Counted from the first letter of the stretch, positions 52,403 through 60,347 are shown. The stretch is DNA of 64,000 nucleotides from Streptomyces sp. NBC_01294 (GCF_035917235.1 NZ_CP108423.1:3413001-3477000), one strand, 5' to 3'. Numbers and translations: made by a program. Notes: generated from the letters alone by a model not told the origin.

Positions 52403-52978
52403 ATGACCACCACCCTCGACCGGACCGGGCCCCGCGACCTCGCCGCGACCCTCCCGGCTCGTGTTTCCCTCACGCCGAAGACCACCCTCGCCGGCCGGCT
52501 GGACGGGGCCTGGTGGCCCTGCTCCCGCGACCTCGAAGCCGAGCTTCCCGCGCTCGCCGCCGCCTTGGTGGAACCCTGGGGCCGCATCACCCGCGTCACG
52601 GTGAACCCCACCCGCTGGCCCGTGGTCCCGCACAAGGTTGCCGTGGACGGGCGCACGCTGCATGTGGGCTGGTTCGCCGAGCAGCACCCCGACCAGCTGA
52701 TCCTGCTCTCCTTCACGGTGGGCCGCTGGGACCTCCTCGTCATCCCGCCCGAGACCGCGCCCGCCGCCGCGGCCCGCCTGATGGCCGCCGCGTCGATCCC
52801 GGGCAGCGTCCTCACCGCCGGCGCCCTGATGGCCAACGAAGCCGTCATCGGGCGTGGCATCCGCGACGCCGTGCGCCGGGAGGCCATCTGGGAGGGCGAG
52901 GGCGGGGCGTGCATGACCCCCTTCGGGGACGTGATGGGACGAAGCGCGCTCCCGCAGCCCGGAAACGGCTGGAGGTGA
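52403..52978 (+). CDS. DUF5994 family protein
   Basis: A 191-residue cytoplasmic protein with the family pattern RVSLTPKTTLAGRLDGAWWPCSRDLEAELPALAAAL, then RITRVTVNPTRWPVVPHKV and VDGRTLHVGWFAEQHPDQLILLSFTVGRWDLLVIPPETAPAAAARLM. DUF5994 proteins are widespread in streptomycetes and often clustered with small stress-related genes; function unknown. It starts a run of four small plus-strand genes. Confidence 0.85.
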   Translation: MTTTLDRTGPRDLAATLPARVSLTPKTTLAGRLDGAWWPCSRDLEAELPALAAALVEPWGRITRVTVNPTRWPVVPHKVAVDGRTLHVGWFAEQHPDQLILLSFTVGRWDLLVIPPETAPAAAARLMAAASIPGSVLTAGALMANEAVIGRGIRDAVRREAIWEGEGGACMTPFGDVMGRSALPQPGNGWR

Positions 52979-52983
52979 GCTCC

Positions 52984-53172
52984 GTGGAGACCCTCGTCCT
53001 CCTCGCGGTGATCATCCTCGCGATCGGCATCGGAATGCGCTGGATCCACCTGCTCAACGCCCAGCACGACGCGCGGATCACCGCCTACCGCTTCAGCGAC
53101 CCCCTGCCGAGACCACCCGGTCTGCCGGACGACACCGGTCGTCGAGCCCACCGCAGAGGTGCCGACCGGTGA
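52984..53172 (+). CDS. Small single-pass membrane protein
   Basis: A 62-residue protein: hydrophobic helix at about 2-20 (VETLVLLAVIILAIGIGMRW), then a soluble tail with AQHDARITAYRFSDPLP. GTG at 52984 is preferred because GGAGG lies 8 bases upstream; GTG 52975, overlapping the previous stop, is an alternative. Second gene of the DUF5994 cassette. Not recognised. Confidence 0.6.
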   Translation: METLVLLAVIILAIGIGMRWIHLLNAQHDARITAYRFSDPLPRPPGLPDDTGRRAHRRGADR

Positions 53173-53269
53173 GGAACAGAGACCTTCCTCCGACCGGGGG
53201 CAGCGGGCGGGGCGCCACGGCGCCCCCACCCGCCGTCTCCACACCCACTCCGAAAGGGAACACGCCTAC

Positions 53270-53530
53270 GTGAAGTACATCGAGACCCAGACCCTGCCAT
53301 CGCTCGGGCACGCCGAGGTACGGATCATCGCGCACACGCCCGAAGCCGCCCGCGCGGTCGCGGAAGCCCTGCGCGGCTGCTTCGCCGGAGCGGAACAGCG
53401 CAGCTACCCCGGCCTCGACGGCGACACCCGCCTCCACCTCACCGTGGACACCGCAACACCCGCCGGCCCCGCCCGCCCCTGGCTGGCCGCCAGCCTGGCC
53501 CCCGCCGGCGCCCACTCCGACGAGACCTGA
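53270..53530 (+). CDS. Small unrecognised protein (86 aa)
   Basis: An 86-residue protein: VKYIETQTLPSLGHAEVRIIAHTPEAARAVAEALRGCF, then GDTRLHLTVDT strand and an Ala/Pro tail. The beta-alpha-beta alternation suggests a small ferredoxin-like fold. GTG at 53270 has AAAGGGA about 11 bases upstream. Third gene of the cassette; function unknown. Confidence 0.6.
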   Translation: MKYIETQTLPSLGHAEVRIIAHTPEAARAVAEALRGCFAGAEQRSYPGLDGDTRLHLTVDTATPAGPARPWLAASLAPAGAHSDET

Positions 53531-53581
53531 GAGCCCCGACGGACCCGGAAGCCCACCCCCGCAACAGACAAGGACGCGGTC

Positions 53582-53854
53582 ATGGCCACACTGCGCGAAC
53601 GCAAGACCTACCGCGATCAGGTGCTCCGGGTCCTGTACGAAGCCGTCGAAGGCAACCGCCTCCTCGGCGTCACCGGGGCGCAGCTGAGGCGCGACCTCCA
53701 CGTACCGGAACAGGACCTGGCCGCCGCCTGCACCTACCTCGCGGGCGAGGGCCTGATCACCGTCGACTGGGAACCGGGCAACACGCCCGCGATGGTCACC
53801 CTCACCCACGAGGGAATCCGGCGCATGGAGGCCGAGGAGGAAGAGCGCGGCTGA
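53582..53854 (+). CDS. Small winged-helix protein
   Basis: A 90-residue protein with RDQVLRVLYEAVEGNRLLGVTGAQLRRDLHVPEQDLAAACTYLAGEGLITVDWEPGNTPAMVTLTHEGIRRME, a compact winged-helix domain like those of PadR/MarR-type small regulators. ATG at 53582 has AAGGA upstream. Last gene of the cassette before the 48-base repeat array. DNA binding is inferred. Confidence 0.7.
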   Translation: MATLRERKTYRDQVLRVLYEAVEGNRLLGVTGAQLRRDLHVPEQDLAAACTYLAGEGLITVDWEPGNTPAMVTLTHEGIRRMEAEEEERG

Positions 53855-53874
53855 AGAGGGCCGGGCGGCAATTC

Positions 53875-54150
53875 CAGCCTCGCCGGCGATTGTGGCGCGG
53901 GGTCCAATTCAGCCCCGCCAGCATTTGAGGCGCGGGGCCTGGGCCGGAGCCCCAATCCAGCCCCGCCGGCATTTGAGGCGCGGGGCCTGGGCCGGAGCCC
54001 CAATCCAGCCCCGCCGGCATTTGAGGCGCGGGGCCTGGGCCGGAGCCCCAATCCAGCCCCGCCGGCATTTGAGGCGCGGGGCCGGAGCCCCAATCCAGCC
54101 CCGCCGGCGTTTGAGGCGCGGGAGTCTGGGGCGGAGCCCCAGGAAACCCG
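53875..54150. repeat. Tandem array of 48-base streptomycete intergenic elements
   Basis: Units starting CAGCCCCGCCGGCATTTGAG begin at 53910, 53958, 54006, 54054 and 54096, with a degenerate copy at 53875. Period is 48, with a 6-base deletion in the fourth unit. Each unit contains CCCCGC...GCGGGG inverted parts and GGAGCCCC. The core is a sequence I know as widely dispersed between genes of Streptomyces. Confidence 0.85.
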
Positions 54151-54180
54151 GCGCCCGCCGCGCCGACGTAGCGTGGCCCG

Positions 54181-54765
54181 ATGGAGACACGCGTACGCCT
54201 GGAGCCCTGGAGCGACGGCGACTTCTGGCTGCTGGAGCGCAAGAACGAGCCCGTCATGACCGCACACCTGGGCGGCCCCGAGCCCGCCGGGAAGCTCGCC
54301 GACCGGCAGCGGCGGTACGAGGCCATGAGCGCGCGGGAGCCGGCCGCCGGGCGGATGTTCCGGGTCGTGTGGGAGGCCCAGGCCCCCGACGGGTCCGACG
54401 GGTCCGACGGGTCCGACGGGTCCGACGCGAGCGTGGGATCCGTCGGCTTCTGGGAGCGGGAGTGGCAGGGCCGGCCGGTCTACGAGGCCGGCTGGGGCGT
54501 CCTGCCCGAGTTCCAGGGGCGGGGGCTGGCCGTGGCCGCACTGACGGAGCTGCTGTCCTACGTGCGCGCCCACGGCTCCCGCGACAGCGTCCACGCCTTC
54601 CCGGGCACCGACCACCCGGCGTCCAACGCGGTCTGCCGGCGCGCCGGCTTCGAGTGCCTCGGGGAAGTCGACTTCGAGTACCCGCCCGGGGTGTCCCACC
54701 CGAGCTTCGACTGGCGCTACCGCGTGGACACCGTGCGGCACGGCGGGGTCACGCCGTCAGGATGA
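54181..54765 (+). CDS. GNAT-family N-acetyltransferase
   Basis: A 194-residue acetyltransferase of the RimJ-like branch: TRVRLEPWSDGDFWLLERKN at the start, WGVLPEFQGRGLAVAALTELL (acetyl-CoA loop, about 102-122), and NAVCRRAGFECLGEVDFEYPPG near the end. An (DGS)4-type loop at about 69-81 is encoded by nearly perfect 9-base repeats (GACGGGTCC). Substrate unknown. Convergent with the reductase at 54749, overlapping by 17 bases. Confidence 0.87.
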   Translation: METRVRLEPWSDGDFWLLERKNEPVMTAHLGGPEPAGKLADRQRRYEAMSAREPAAGRMFRVVWEAQAPDGSDGSDGSDGSDASVGSVGFWEREWQGRPVYEAGWGVLPEFQGRGLAVAALTELLSYVRAHGSRDSVHAFPGTDHPASNAVCRRAGFECLGEVDFEYPPGVSHPSFDWRYRVDTVRHGGVTPSG

Positions 54766-55672
54766 TGCGGCCGCGGACCCCCGGCGTCCCGAGGTGGGCG
54801 TGCGCCTTCGCGGCCTCGCCGAGGGGGAAGGTCTGCGAGACGCGCAGGGTGAGCGCGCCCGCGTCGACCAGGGACACCAGACGGGCCAGGTGCGCCCCGT
54901 CCGCCTCGACCTCCTGCTCCTCGACCCGGATGCCGCGCTCCGCCGCCGGGGCGTGGTGCGGGATCAGGCCGACGTAGACCCCGCCGTCACGGACGAAGGC
55001 CAGCGCGGCCTCCCCCAGGACGGCCGCGTCCAGGACCCCGTCCACCGGCCCGGCCGGAGCCGCGCCGCGCGGGACGAAGCCGGTCGCGCCCAGCGAGCGT
55101 ACGAAGGCCTCGTCCTGCTCGCCCGCCAGGGCCGTCACCACCAGCCCGGCCCGCACCGCGAGCTGGACCGCGAGCCCGCCGACCACCCCCGCGGCCCCGG
55201 TGATCAGCACCGAGGAGCCGGGTGCCAGCCCCAGCAGGTCCACCGCGCGCCCGGCGGTCAGCCCGCCGAGCGGGAGCCCCGCCGCGGCCACGGCGTCCAC
55301 GGTCGTCGGCGCGGCCGCGACGGCCGTGGCGTCGAGCACCACGTACTCGGCGTGCGTGCCCAGCGGCTTCACCATCCCGTGGTGCAGCCCCACCACCCGG
55401 TCGCCGCGGCTCCAGCCGGTCACGTCCGCGCCGACCGCGTCGATCTCCCCGGCCACCTCCCAGCCGAGGCCGATCCGCTGCCCGGCGCCGCCGAAGACGC
55501 CGCCGCGGACCGCGCCGTCGACCGGGTTGACCCCGGCGGCCCGGACCCGGACCCGCACCTGGCCCGCCGCCGGGCGGGGCACCAGGACCTCGGCCAGCTC
55601 GACCTGCTCCGGGCCGCCGAACTCCGTCACCACGGCCGCCAGCATCGTCATCGTCTGCGTCTGCTCGCTCAT
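54749..55672 (-). CDS. Zinc-independent quinone oxidoreductase-type MDR enzyme
   Basis: A 307-residue NADPH-dependent MDR protein (QOR branch, no zinc ligands). EVLVPRPAAGQVRVRVRAAGVNPVDGAVRGG at the start, VLITGAAGVVGGLAVQLAVRAG as the NADPH loop (GxGxxG-type AAGVVG) and IIVILTA-like end. GGGAGAAG lies 4 bases before the ATG at 55672. It is divergent from an HxlR gene across 146 bases with four GTAC half-sites, matching known QorR-qor style pairs that detect quinones or electrophiles. Confidence 0.88.
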   Translation of the reverse strand: MSEQTQTMTMLAAVVTEFGGPEQVELAEVLVPRPAAGQVRVRVRAAGVNPVDGAVRGGVFGGAGQRIGLGWEVAGEIDAVGADVTGWSRGDRVVGLHHGMVKPLGTHAEYVVLDATAVAAAPTTVDAVAAAGLPLGGLTAGRAVDLLGLAPGSSVLITGAAGVVGGLAVQLAVRAGLVVTALAGEQDEAFVRSLGATGFVPRGAAPAGPVDGVLDAAVLGEAALAFVRDGGVYVGLIPHHAPAAERGIRVEEQEVEADGAHLARLVSLVDAGALTLRVSQTFPLGEAAKAHAHLGTPGVRGRIILTA

Positions 55673-55739
55673 CGCACTTCTCCCGTTCGTTCGCTCAATC
55701 GCTGTATCGCGCGTTCGCTCGTTCGCTCGTTCGCGATGA

Positions 55740-55796
55740 GTACTAACCTAGGGAGAGGTACTCTCTTTTCGTAAGTACGCACTCGGGAGTGCGTAC
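55740..55796. promoter_or_regulatory. Four GTAC half-sites: HxlR operator array
   Basis: GTAC occurs at 55740, 55758, 55775 and 55793, spaced 18, 17 and 18 bases. The middle pair reads GTACT-N11-AGTAC (55758-55778), the spacing of HxlR/DUF24 operators; the last pair is a 22-base perfect palindrome (55775-55796). All lie between the two divergent starts. Confidence 0.75.
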
Positions 55797-55818
55797 CCGA
55801 CCCGGAAGTGGGGCACCC

Positions 55819-56235
55819 ATGGCCACCAGCACCGCCTCGGCGCGCCGCGAAGAAGCCCGGCTCGCCTACGACGCCTTCCTCAAGGAATGCCCCACCGGAC
55901 AGCTCCTGGCCCGGATCAGCGACAAGTGGGTCGGCCTCATCGTCAGCGCCCTAGGCCAGGCCGAAGACCGCTCCATGCGCTACAGCGACCTCGGCCGCAA
56001 GATCCCCGGCGTCAGCCAGAAGATGCTCACCCAGACCCTCCGCTCCCTGGAACGCGACGGCCTCGTCACCCGCACCGTCACCCCCACCGTCCCCGTCCGC
56101 GTCGACTACCGGCTCACCGACCTCGGCAGCAGCCTCGGCGGCCTCCTGTCCTCCGTGAAACTGTGGGCCGAGAACCACTTCGACGAGGTCAGCACCCATC
56201 GCGACACCTTCGACCAAGCCACCACGACCTCGTAA
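55819..56235 (+). CDS. HxlR-family (DUF24) transcriptional regulator
   Basis: A 138-residue winged-helix regulator: ECPTGQLLARISDKWVGLIVSALGQAEDRSMRYSDLGRKIPGVSQKMLTQTLRSLERDGLVTRTVTPTVPVRVDYRLTDLG. The conserved Cys in ECP is the redox-sensing residue of YodB/QorR types. ATG at 55819. It probably represses the divergent quinone oxidoreductase gene and itself through the GTAC array. Confidence 0.92.
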   Translation: MATSTASARREEARLAYDAFLKECPTGQLLARISDKWVGLIVSALGQAEDRSMRYSDLGRKIPGVSQKMLTQTLRSLERDGLVTRTVTPTVPVRVDYRLTDLGSSLGGLLSSVKLWAENHFDEVSTHRDTFDQATTTS

Positions 56236-56277
56236 AATCGGCCGCGACGACCGCCCCGGCAATGGCATGCTGACAAG

Positions 56278-57006
56278 GTGAACGGACCCGGCATTCAGCT
56301 CACCCTCGCCCCCGAACTACGCCTCTTCGCCCCGCCCAGCCGGCGCGCCGAACGCGTACCGACCCCGACCGACGGCGCCTCCAGCCTCGGCCACGTCGTC
56401 GAATCGGCCGGCGTCCCGCTCACCGAAGTCGGCCGCCTGCTCGTCGACGGCCACGAGGTGCCCGTCTCCTACGTGCCCCAAGACGGCCAGAGCGTCGAGG
56501 TGTTCGGCGTCGACCGGCCCCAACAGGTGCCCGGCGCCCCGCTCCGCTTCCTCCTCGACGTCCACCTCGGCACCCTCGCCCGCCGCCTGCGCCTGCTCGG
56601 CGTCGACGCCGCCTACGAGAACGAGGACATCGGCGACCCCGCCCTCGCCACCCGCTCCGCCACAGAACAGCGCGTCCTGCTCTCCCGCGACCGCGGCCTG
56701 CTGCGCCGCCGCGAACTGTTCGCCGGCGCGTACGTCTACAGCGACAACCCCGACGAGCAACTGCGCGACGTCCTCAGCAGGTTCGCCCCGGCCCTCGCGC
56801 CGTGGACCCGCTGCACCGCCTGCAACGGCCCGCTCCACGAAGCCGACAAGGACAGCGTCGGCGACCGCCTGGAACACGGCACGCACCGCTCCTACGACGT
56901 GTTCGCGCAGTGCGCCGCATGCGAGCGCGTCTACTGGCGCGGCGCCCACCACGCCCGCCTGGAACGCATCGTCGACGAGGCCCTCGTCGAATTCGGCACG
57001 GCCTGA
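56278..57006 (+). CDS. Mut7-C RNase-domain protein
   Basis: A 242-residue protein with an N-terminal ubiquitin-like Mut7-C domain (about 1-85; VDGHEVPVSYVPQDGQSVEVFGV) and a C-terminal PIN-like Mut7-C RNase domain (FLLDVHLGTLARRLRLLGVDAAYENEDIGD, ILLSRDRGLLRRRELFAG) with two CxxC pairs (RCTACN, QCAACERVYWRG) forming a zinc ribbon. DVHLG, SRD and E residues form the expected acidic site. Substrate unknown. Starts at GTG 56278, little ribosome-binding signal. Confidence 0.88.
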   Translation: MNGPGIQLTLAPELRLFAPPSRRAERVPTPTDGASSLGHVVESAGVPLTEVGRLLVDGHEVPVSYVPQDGQSVEVFGVDRPQQVPGAPLRFLLDVHLGTLARRLRLLGVDAAYENEDIGDPALATRSATEQRVLLSRDRGLLRRRELFAGAYVYSDNPDEQLRDVLSRFAPALAPWTRCTACNGPLHEADKDSVGDRLEHGTHRSYDVFAQCAACERVYWRGAHHARLERIVDEALVEFGTA

Positions 57007-57083
57007 CGGGCCGGGCAGACCGGGCCTGCCGGCCAGACCGGGCCTGCCGGACAACCGGCCCGGCCCGGCCCGGCCGGACACCC

Positions 57084-57593
57084 CTAGAAGGCGTAGCCGT
57101 CGCCCGTGTCCAGGGCCAGGACGACGTGCTCGTTGTTCGTGTGGTTCCGGTCCGTCGCACCGCCGTTCCACCACGTGTCCACCCGCACCACCACCTCCGA
57201 CGCCCGCTCCCGCAGCCCCAGCGCCAGCCCGATGTGCCGGCCCCGCCCGTGCAGCGGCAGCGGCCCCGTCTCGCACACCACCTCGCGCAGACCGGCCCGC
57301 GCGCAGCCGCCCGCCAGCTCCTGCCGGTCCGCCAGGTCGGCCGACAGCCGCACCCGCACCGTCGCGTTCGGCAGCGCGGCCGGCCCGTCGTTCTCCGGGA
57401 CCAGCCAGATCCGCAGCTGCTCCCCGGACAGGTACACCCGGCCGTGGTACGCCACATCGGCCTCCGGCCCGGCACCCGCCGACACCCAGGCCGACGCCGA
57501 CGCCCACGCCGATCCCGACGCCCCCGCGGGCGTACCCATGCCGAGCGCCAGCAACCCCGCCACCACCACACTCCGTACGGCACCACGGCGCAC
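57084..57593 (-). CDS. Small secreted protein of unknown function
   Basis: A 169-residue exported protein. After a signal peptide (about 1-26) and an Ala/Ser-rich stretch it has a beta-rich domain with VYLSGEQLRIWLVPENDGPAALPNATVRVRLSADL, GCARAGLREVVCETGPLPLHG (two Cys), and VVVRVDTWWNGGATDRNHTNNEHVVLALDTGDGYAF. The last motif resembles CARDB/DUF11-like immunoglobulin domains. GTG at 57593 is chosen for GGAGG 8 bases upstream. Confidence 0.6.
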   Translation of the reverse strand: MRRGAVRSVVVAGLLALGMGTPAGASGSAWASASAWVSAGAGPEADVAYHGRVYLSGEQLRIWLVPENDGPAALPNATVRVRLSADLADRQELAGGCARAGLREVVCETGPLPLHGRGRHIGLALGLRERASEVVVRVDTWWNGGATDRNHTNNEHVVLALDTGDGYAF

Positions 57594-57709
57594 CGCCACC
57601 ACCTCCTCGCGTCTTCGCGCGGAGGCTAACCACCGACACCCCCGACCGGTCGGACCATCACACGAACGAGGGCGCGCCCACCCCCATCTGCGCTGCGTAC
57701 CTTTGAGCC

Positions 57710-58045
57710 ATGCTGATCGCCCGCTCCGCCGCCCTCTTCTCCCTCGCCGCCCTCCTGGAGATCGGCGGCGCCTGGCTCGTCTGGCAGGGCGTCCGCGAGC
57801 ACAAGGGGTGGGCCTGGATCGGCGCCGGGGTCATCGCCCTCGGCCTCTACGGCTTCGTCGCCACCCTCCAGCCCCAAGGCGACTTCGCCCGCGTCCTCGC
57901 CGCCTACGGCGGAGTCTTCGTCGCCGGGTCCCTCGCCTGGGGCGTCGTCGCCGACGGCTACCGCCCCGACCGCTGGGACGTCGCCGGCGCCCTCGTCTGC
58001 CTCGCCGGAATGGCCGTGATCATGTACGCCCCGCGAGGCCGCTGA
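57710..58045 (+). CDS. YnfA/UPF0060-family membrane protein
   Basis: A 111-residue protein with four transmembrane helices, [41 protein letters not shown] and [45 protein letters not shown]. These match the YnfA family, small membrane proteins related to SMR transporters. Transport is presumed, substrate unknown. Confidence 0.9.
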   Translation: MLIARSAALFSLAALLEIGGAWLVWQGVREHKGWAWIGAGVIALGLYGFVATLQPQGDFARVLAAYGGVFVAGSLAWGVVADGYRPDRWDVAGALVCLAGMAVIMYAPRGR

Positions 58046-58107
58046 GCCACGCCTATGCTGGCGGGTAATCGCCCGTACGAACGACCGAACGACCGAGGAG
58101 CCCGCAC

Positions 58108-58872
58108 ATGAGCACGGCCGCCCCCCGAACCGCCGTAGTCACCGGCGCGAGCAGCGGCATCGGCGCGGCCACCGCCCGGCAGCTCGCCGCAGCCGGCTAC
58201 CACGTCGTCCTCACCGCCCGCCGCAAGGACCGCATCGAGGCCCTCGCCGCCGAGATCACCGAGGCCGGCCACTCCGCCGCCGCCCACGCCCTCGACGTCA
58301 CCGACCGCGCCGCCGTCGACGCCCTCGCGGCCTCCCTCGACCGCTGCGACGTGCTCGTCAACAACGCGGGCGGCGCCCTCGGGGCCGAGCCCGTCGCCAC
58401 CGGCGACCCCGCCGACTGGCGCACGATGTACGAGGTCAACGTCATCGGCACGCTCCACGTCACCCAGGCCCTGCTCCCCGCCCTCACCGCCTCCGGCGAC
58501 GGCACGGTCGTGGTCCTCTCCTCCACCGCCGGCCACTCCACGTACGAGGGCGGCGCCGGCTACGTCGCCGCCAAGAACGGCGCCCGCGTCCTCGCAGAGA
58601 CCCTCCGCCTGGAGATCGTCGGCCAGCCCGTACGCGTCATCGAGATCGCCCCGGGCATGGTCAAGACCGAGGAGTTCGCGAAGACCCGGTTCCGCGGCGA
58701 CGCGGAGAAGGCGGAGAAGGTCTACGCGGGCGTCGCGGAGCCCCTGTCCGCCGACGACGTCGCCGACACCATCACCTGGGCGGTGACCCGCCCCAGCCAC
58801 GTCAACATCGACCTCCTGGTGGTCCGCCCCCGCGCCCAGGCCTCGAACACGAAGGTCCACCGCGAGCTCTAG
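58108..58872 (+). CDS. Short-chain dehydrogenase/reductase
   Basis: A 254-residue classical SDR. TGASSGIGAATARQLA is the NAD(P) loop (about 12-27), NNAGGAL the structural motif, VVLSSTAG carries the catalytic Ser and YVAAKNG supplies Tyr and Lys (about 151-155). GAGGAG precedes the ATG. The acidic residue after the second strand favours NADP (Arg-rich TARRKDR). It resembles YdfG-like hydroxy-acid reductases. Stop shared with the convergent deacetylase via CTAG. Confidence 0.92.
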   Translation: MSTAAPRTAVVTGASSGIGAATARQLAAAGYHVVLTARRKDRIEALAAEITEAGHSAAAHALDVTDRAAVDALAASLDRCDVLVNNAGGALGAEPVATGDPADWRTMYEVNVIGTLHVTQALLPALTASGDGTVVVLSSTAGHSTYEGGAGYVAAKNGARVLAETLRLEIVGQPVRVIEIAPGMVKTEEFAKTRFRGDAEKAEKVYAGVAEPLSADDVADTITWAVTRPSHVNIDLLVVRPRAQASNTKVHREL

Positions 58873-59540
58873 AGCACCCCTGAGCTCCGCAGGTGCGGCA
58901 TGAGGGCCGCCGGCTTCAGCCCGGCGGCCCTCGCCGCGTCCAGCGCCCGCCGCAGGTCCGCCGCCAGCGTCGGCGTGAAGTGCAGCAGCACGATGTCCCC
59001 GGACTTCAGCCGCGGCGTGGGCGGCGTCTCGCCCCAGGTGGTGAAGTCGTACGTCCACGTGACCAGCGCCTTCACCCCGCACGCCTTGGCCGCAAGCCTC
59101 ACCTCGTCGTTCACCGCCCCGTACGGCGGCCGCAGCAGCTTCGGCGCCCGCCCGAAGGCCGCCTCGACCTGCTCCCCGGCCCCGCACACCTCGGCGTCCT
59201 TGCCGGCCGCGTCGAGCGTGGTCAGGTCCGGGTGGTTGACCGTGTGGTTCTCCACGGTGACCCGCCCCTGCCCGACGAGGCCGGTGAAGTACGCGGTGTC
59301 GTACGAGGCCGCCCCCGGCAGCAGGAACAGCGAGGCCGGCACCCGCTTCTCCCGCAGGATCCGGGCGGCTTCGGGATCGTGGTTCCAGCCGTCGTCGATC
59401 GTGATGAAGACGACCTTCTCCTGCGTCGGCACATGCGACACGACGGGCGGCAGCCCCACCCCCGCCTGCGCGGACCCGGCGCCCACGAGCACGACCGACA
59501 ACGACGCGAACGCGGCAAGAAGCACGCGAGATCTCCCCAT
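58869..59540 (-). CDS. Secreted polysaccharide deacetylase (NodB-like)
   Basis: A 223-residue exported enzyme. Signal peptide about 1-25; VVFITIDDGWNHDPEAARIL (motif 1 with catalytic DD), ENHTVNHPDL (H-x3-H zinc motif), LLRPPYGAVNDEV (motif 3), TWTYDFTTW (motif 4) and DIVLLHFTPTLAADLRRAL (motif 5) are all present, so it is likely active on chitin oligosaccharides or peptidoglycan. ATG 59540 is chosen; ATG 59552 is an in-frame alternative that overlaps the DasR-type site. Both lack a strong ribosome-binding site. Confidence 0.87.
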   Translation of the reverse strand: MGRSRVLLAAFASLSVVLVGAGSAQAGVGLPPVVSHVPTQEKVVFITIDDGWNHDPEAARILREKRVPASLFLLPGAASYDTAYFTGLVGQGRVTVENHTVNHPDLTTLDAAGKDAEVCGAGEQVEAAFGRAPKLLRPPYGAVNDEVRLAAKACGVKALVTWTYDFTTWGETPPTPRLKSGDIVLLHFTPTLAADLRRALDAARAAGLKPAALMPHLRSSGVL

Positions 59541-59551
59541 GCCGCACACCA

Positions 59552-59563
59552 TGGTCTAGACCA
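59552..59563. promoter_or_regulatory. DasR responsive element (dre) core
   Basis: TGGTCTAGACCA is an exact match to the 12-base palindromic core of the Streptomyces DasR consensus A(G/C)TGGTCTAGACCA(G/C)T. It lies 12 bases upstream of the chosen deacetylase start. DasR is the GntR-family regulator of chitin and N-acetylglucosamine use, released by amino-sugar phosphates. Confidence 0.75.
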
Positions 59564-59701
59564 ACTCGACCCCTCAACCCTCTTGCCGCGAGCGGAAGTT
59601 GCCCTCGAACCCACCCCTCGGGCCCGTACGGGTGAATCCACGCGAAATGTCGGCGGCCGCGGCTACGCTCCGAAAGCGTGAGTCACGAAAAGGAGGAAGC
59701 T

Positions 59702-60274
59702 ATGGCCGTGATACAGCACGAGACCACGATCGCGGAGGCCGCCGATCGACTCTCCAGGGAGCTTCCCGGGCACCGAGTGGAGATTCTCCAGGGGAGGCTC
59801 ACCGTGACACCACCTGCCGACGGGCGGCACGCCCGGACCCTGACCCGGCTCACCGTGGCCTTCCACGAGGCGGGGGCCGAACAGGCGGGCCTGGAATTCC
59901 TCCAGGGCATCGGCATCTGGCTGCCCACCGGCGAGGACGACTACGCCATCCCGGACTTCTCGCTCGTCGAGGCGGACTTCCTGGATCACAAGGTCGTGAA
60001 GAACTGCTACCGGCACGACGTCTTCCGCCTGATCCTGGAGGTCACTTCCTCGAACTGGGCGGACGACACCGGTACCAAGGTGGAGAGTTACGCCAAGGCC
60101 GACGTCCCGGTCTACGTCATCGCCGATCGACACCACGACGAAGTCGTGATCTACACGGATCCTCGCGGCACGGCCTACCACATGCGCAGAACCTTCAAGC
60201 GCGGCATGACGCTCACCCTTCCCGACCACCTCGGGGTGAACATCGAGCTCTCGGTGGACATGCTTCTGGACTGA
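59702..60274 (+). CDS. Uma2-family (DUF820) restriction-endonuclease-like protein
   Basis: A 190-residue PD-(D/E)XK-like protein: HRVEILQGRLTVTPPADGRHA, YAIPDFSLVEADFLDHK, LILEVTSSNWADDTGTKVESYAKADVPVYVIADRH (E-x-T ... K catalytic-type motifs). It is a paralogue of the Uma2 gene at 31744-32322. AAGGAGG precedes the ATG by 6 bases. Function unknown; possibly domesticated nucleases. Confidence 0.87.
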   Translation: MAVIQHETTIAEAADRLSRELPGHRVEILQGRLTVTPPADGRHARTLTRLTVAFHEAGAEQAGLEFLQGIGIWLPTGEDDYAIPDFSLVEADFLDHKVVKNCYRHDVFRLILEVTSSNWADDTGTKVESYAKADVPVYVIADRHHDEVVIYTDPRGTAYHMRRTFKRGMTLTLPDHLGVNIELSVDMLLD

Positions 60275-60286
60275 GCGTGCGCAATG

Positions 60287-60322
60287 CGGAGGGGCCCGGA
60301 CCGATCGGTCCGGGCCCCTCCG
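60287..60322. terminator. Perfect 36-base palindromic terminator
   Basis: Arms 60287-60304 and 60305-60322 pair completely around GATC, between the convergent Uma2 gene and the RtcB gene; it can stop both transcripts. Confidence 0.85.
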
Positions 60323-60347
60323 CTCCCCCGACAACTGCGCCCGGGCC

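Noticed and set aside
54181..54765. Consideration of the GNAT (DGS)n loop as a frameshift or assembly fault
   Set aside because: The 9-base units keep the frame and the protein continues with normal GNAT motifs on both sides.
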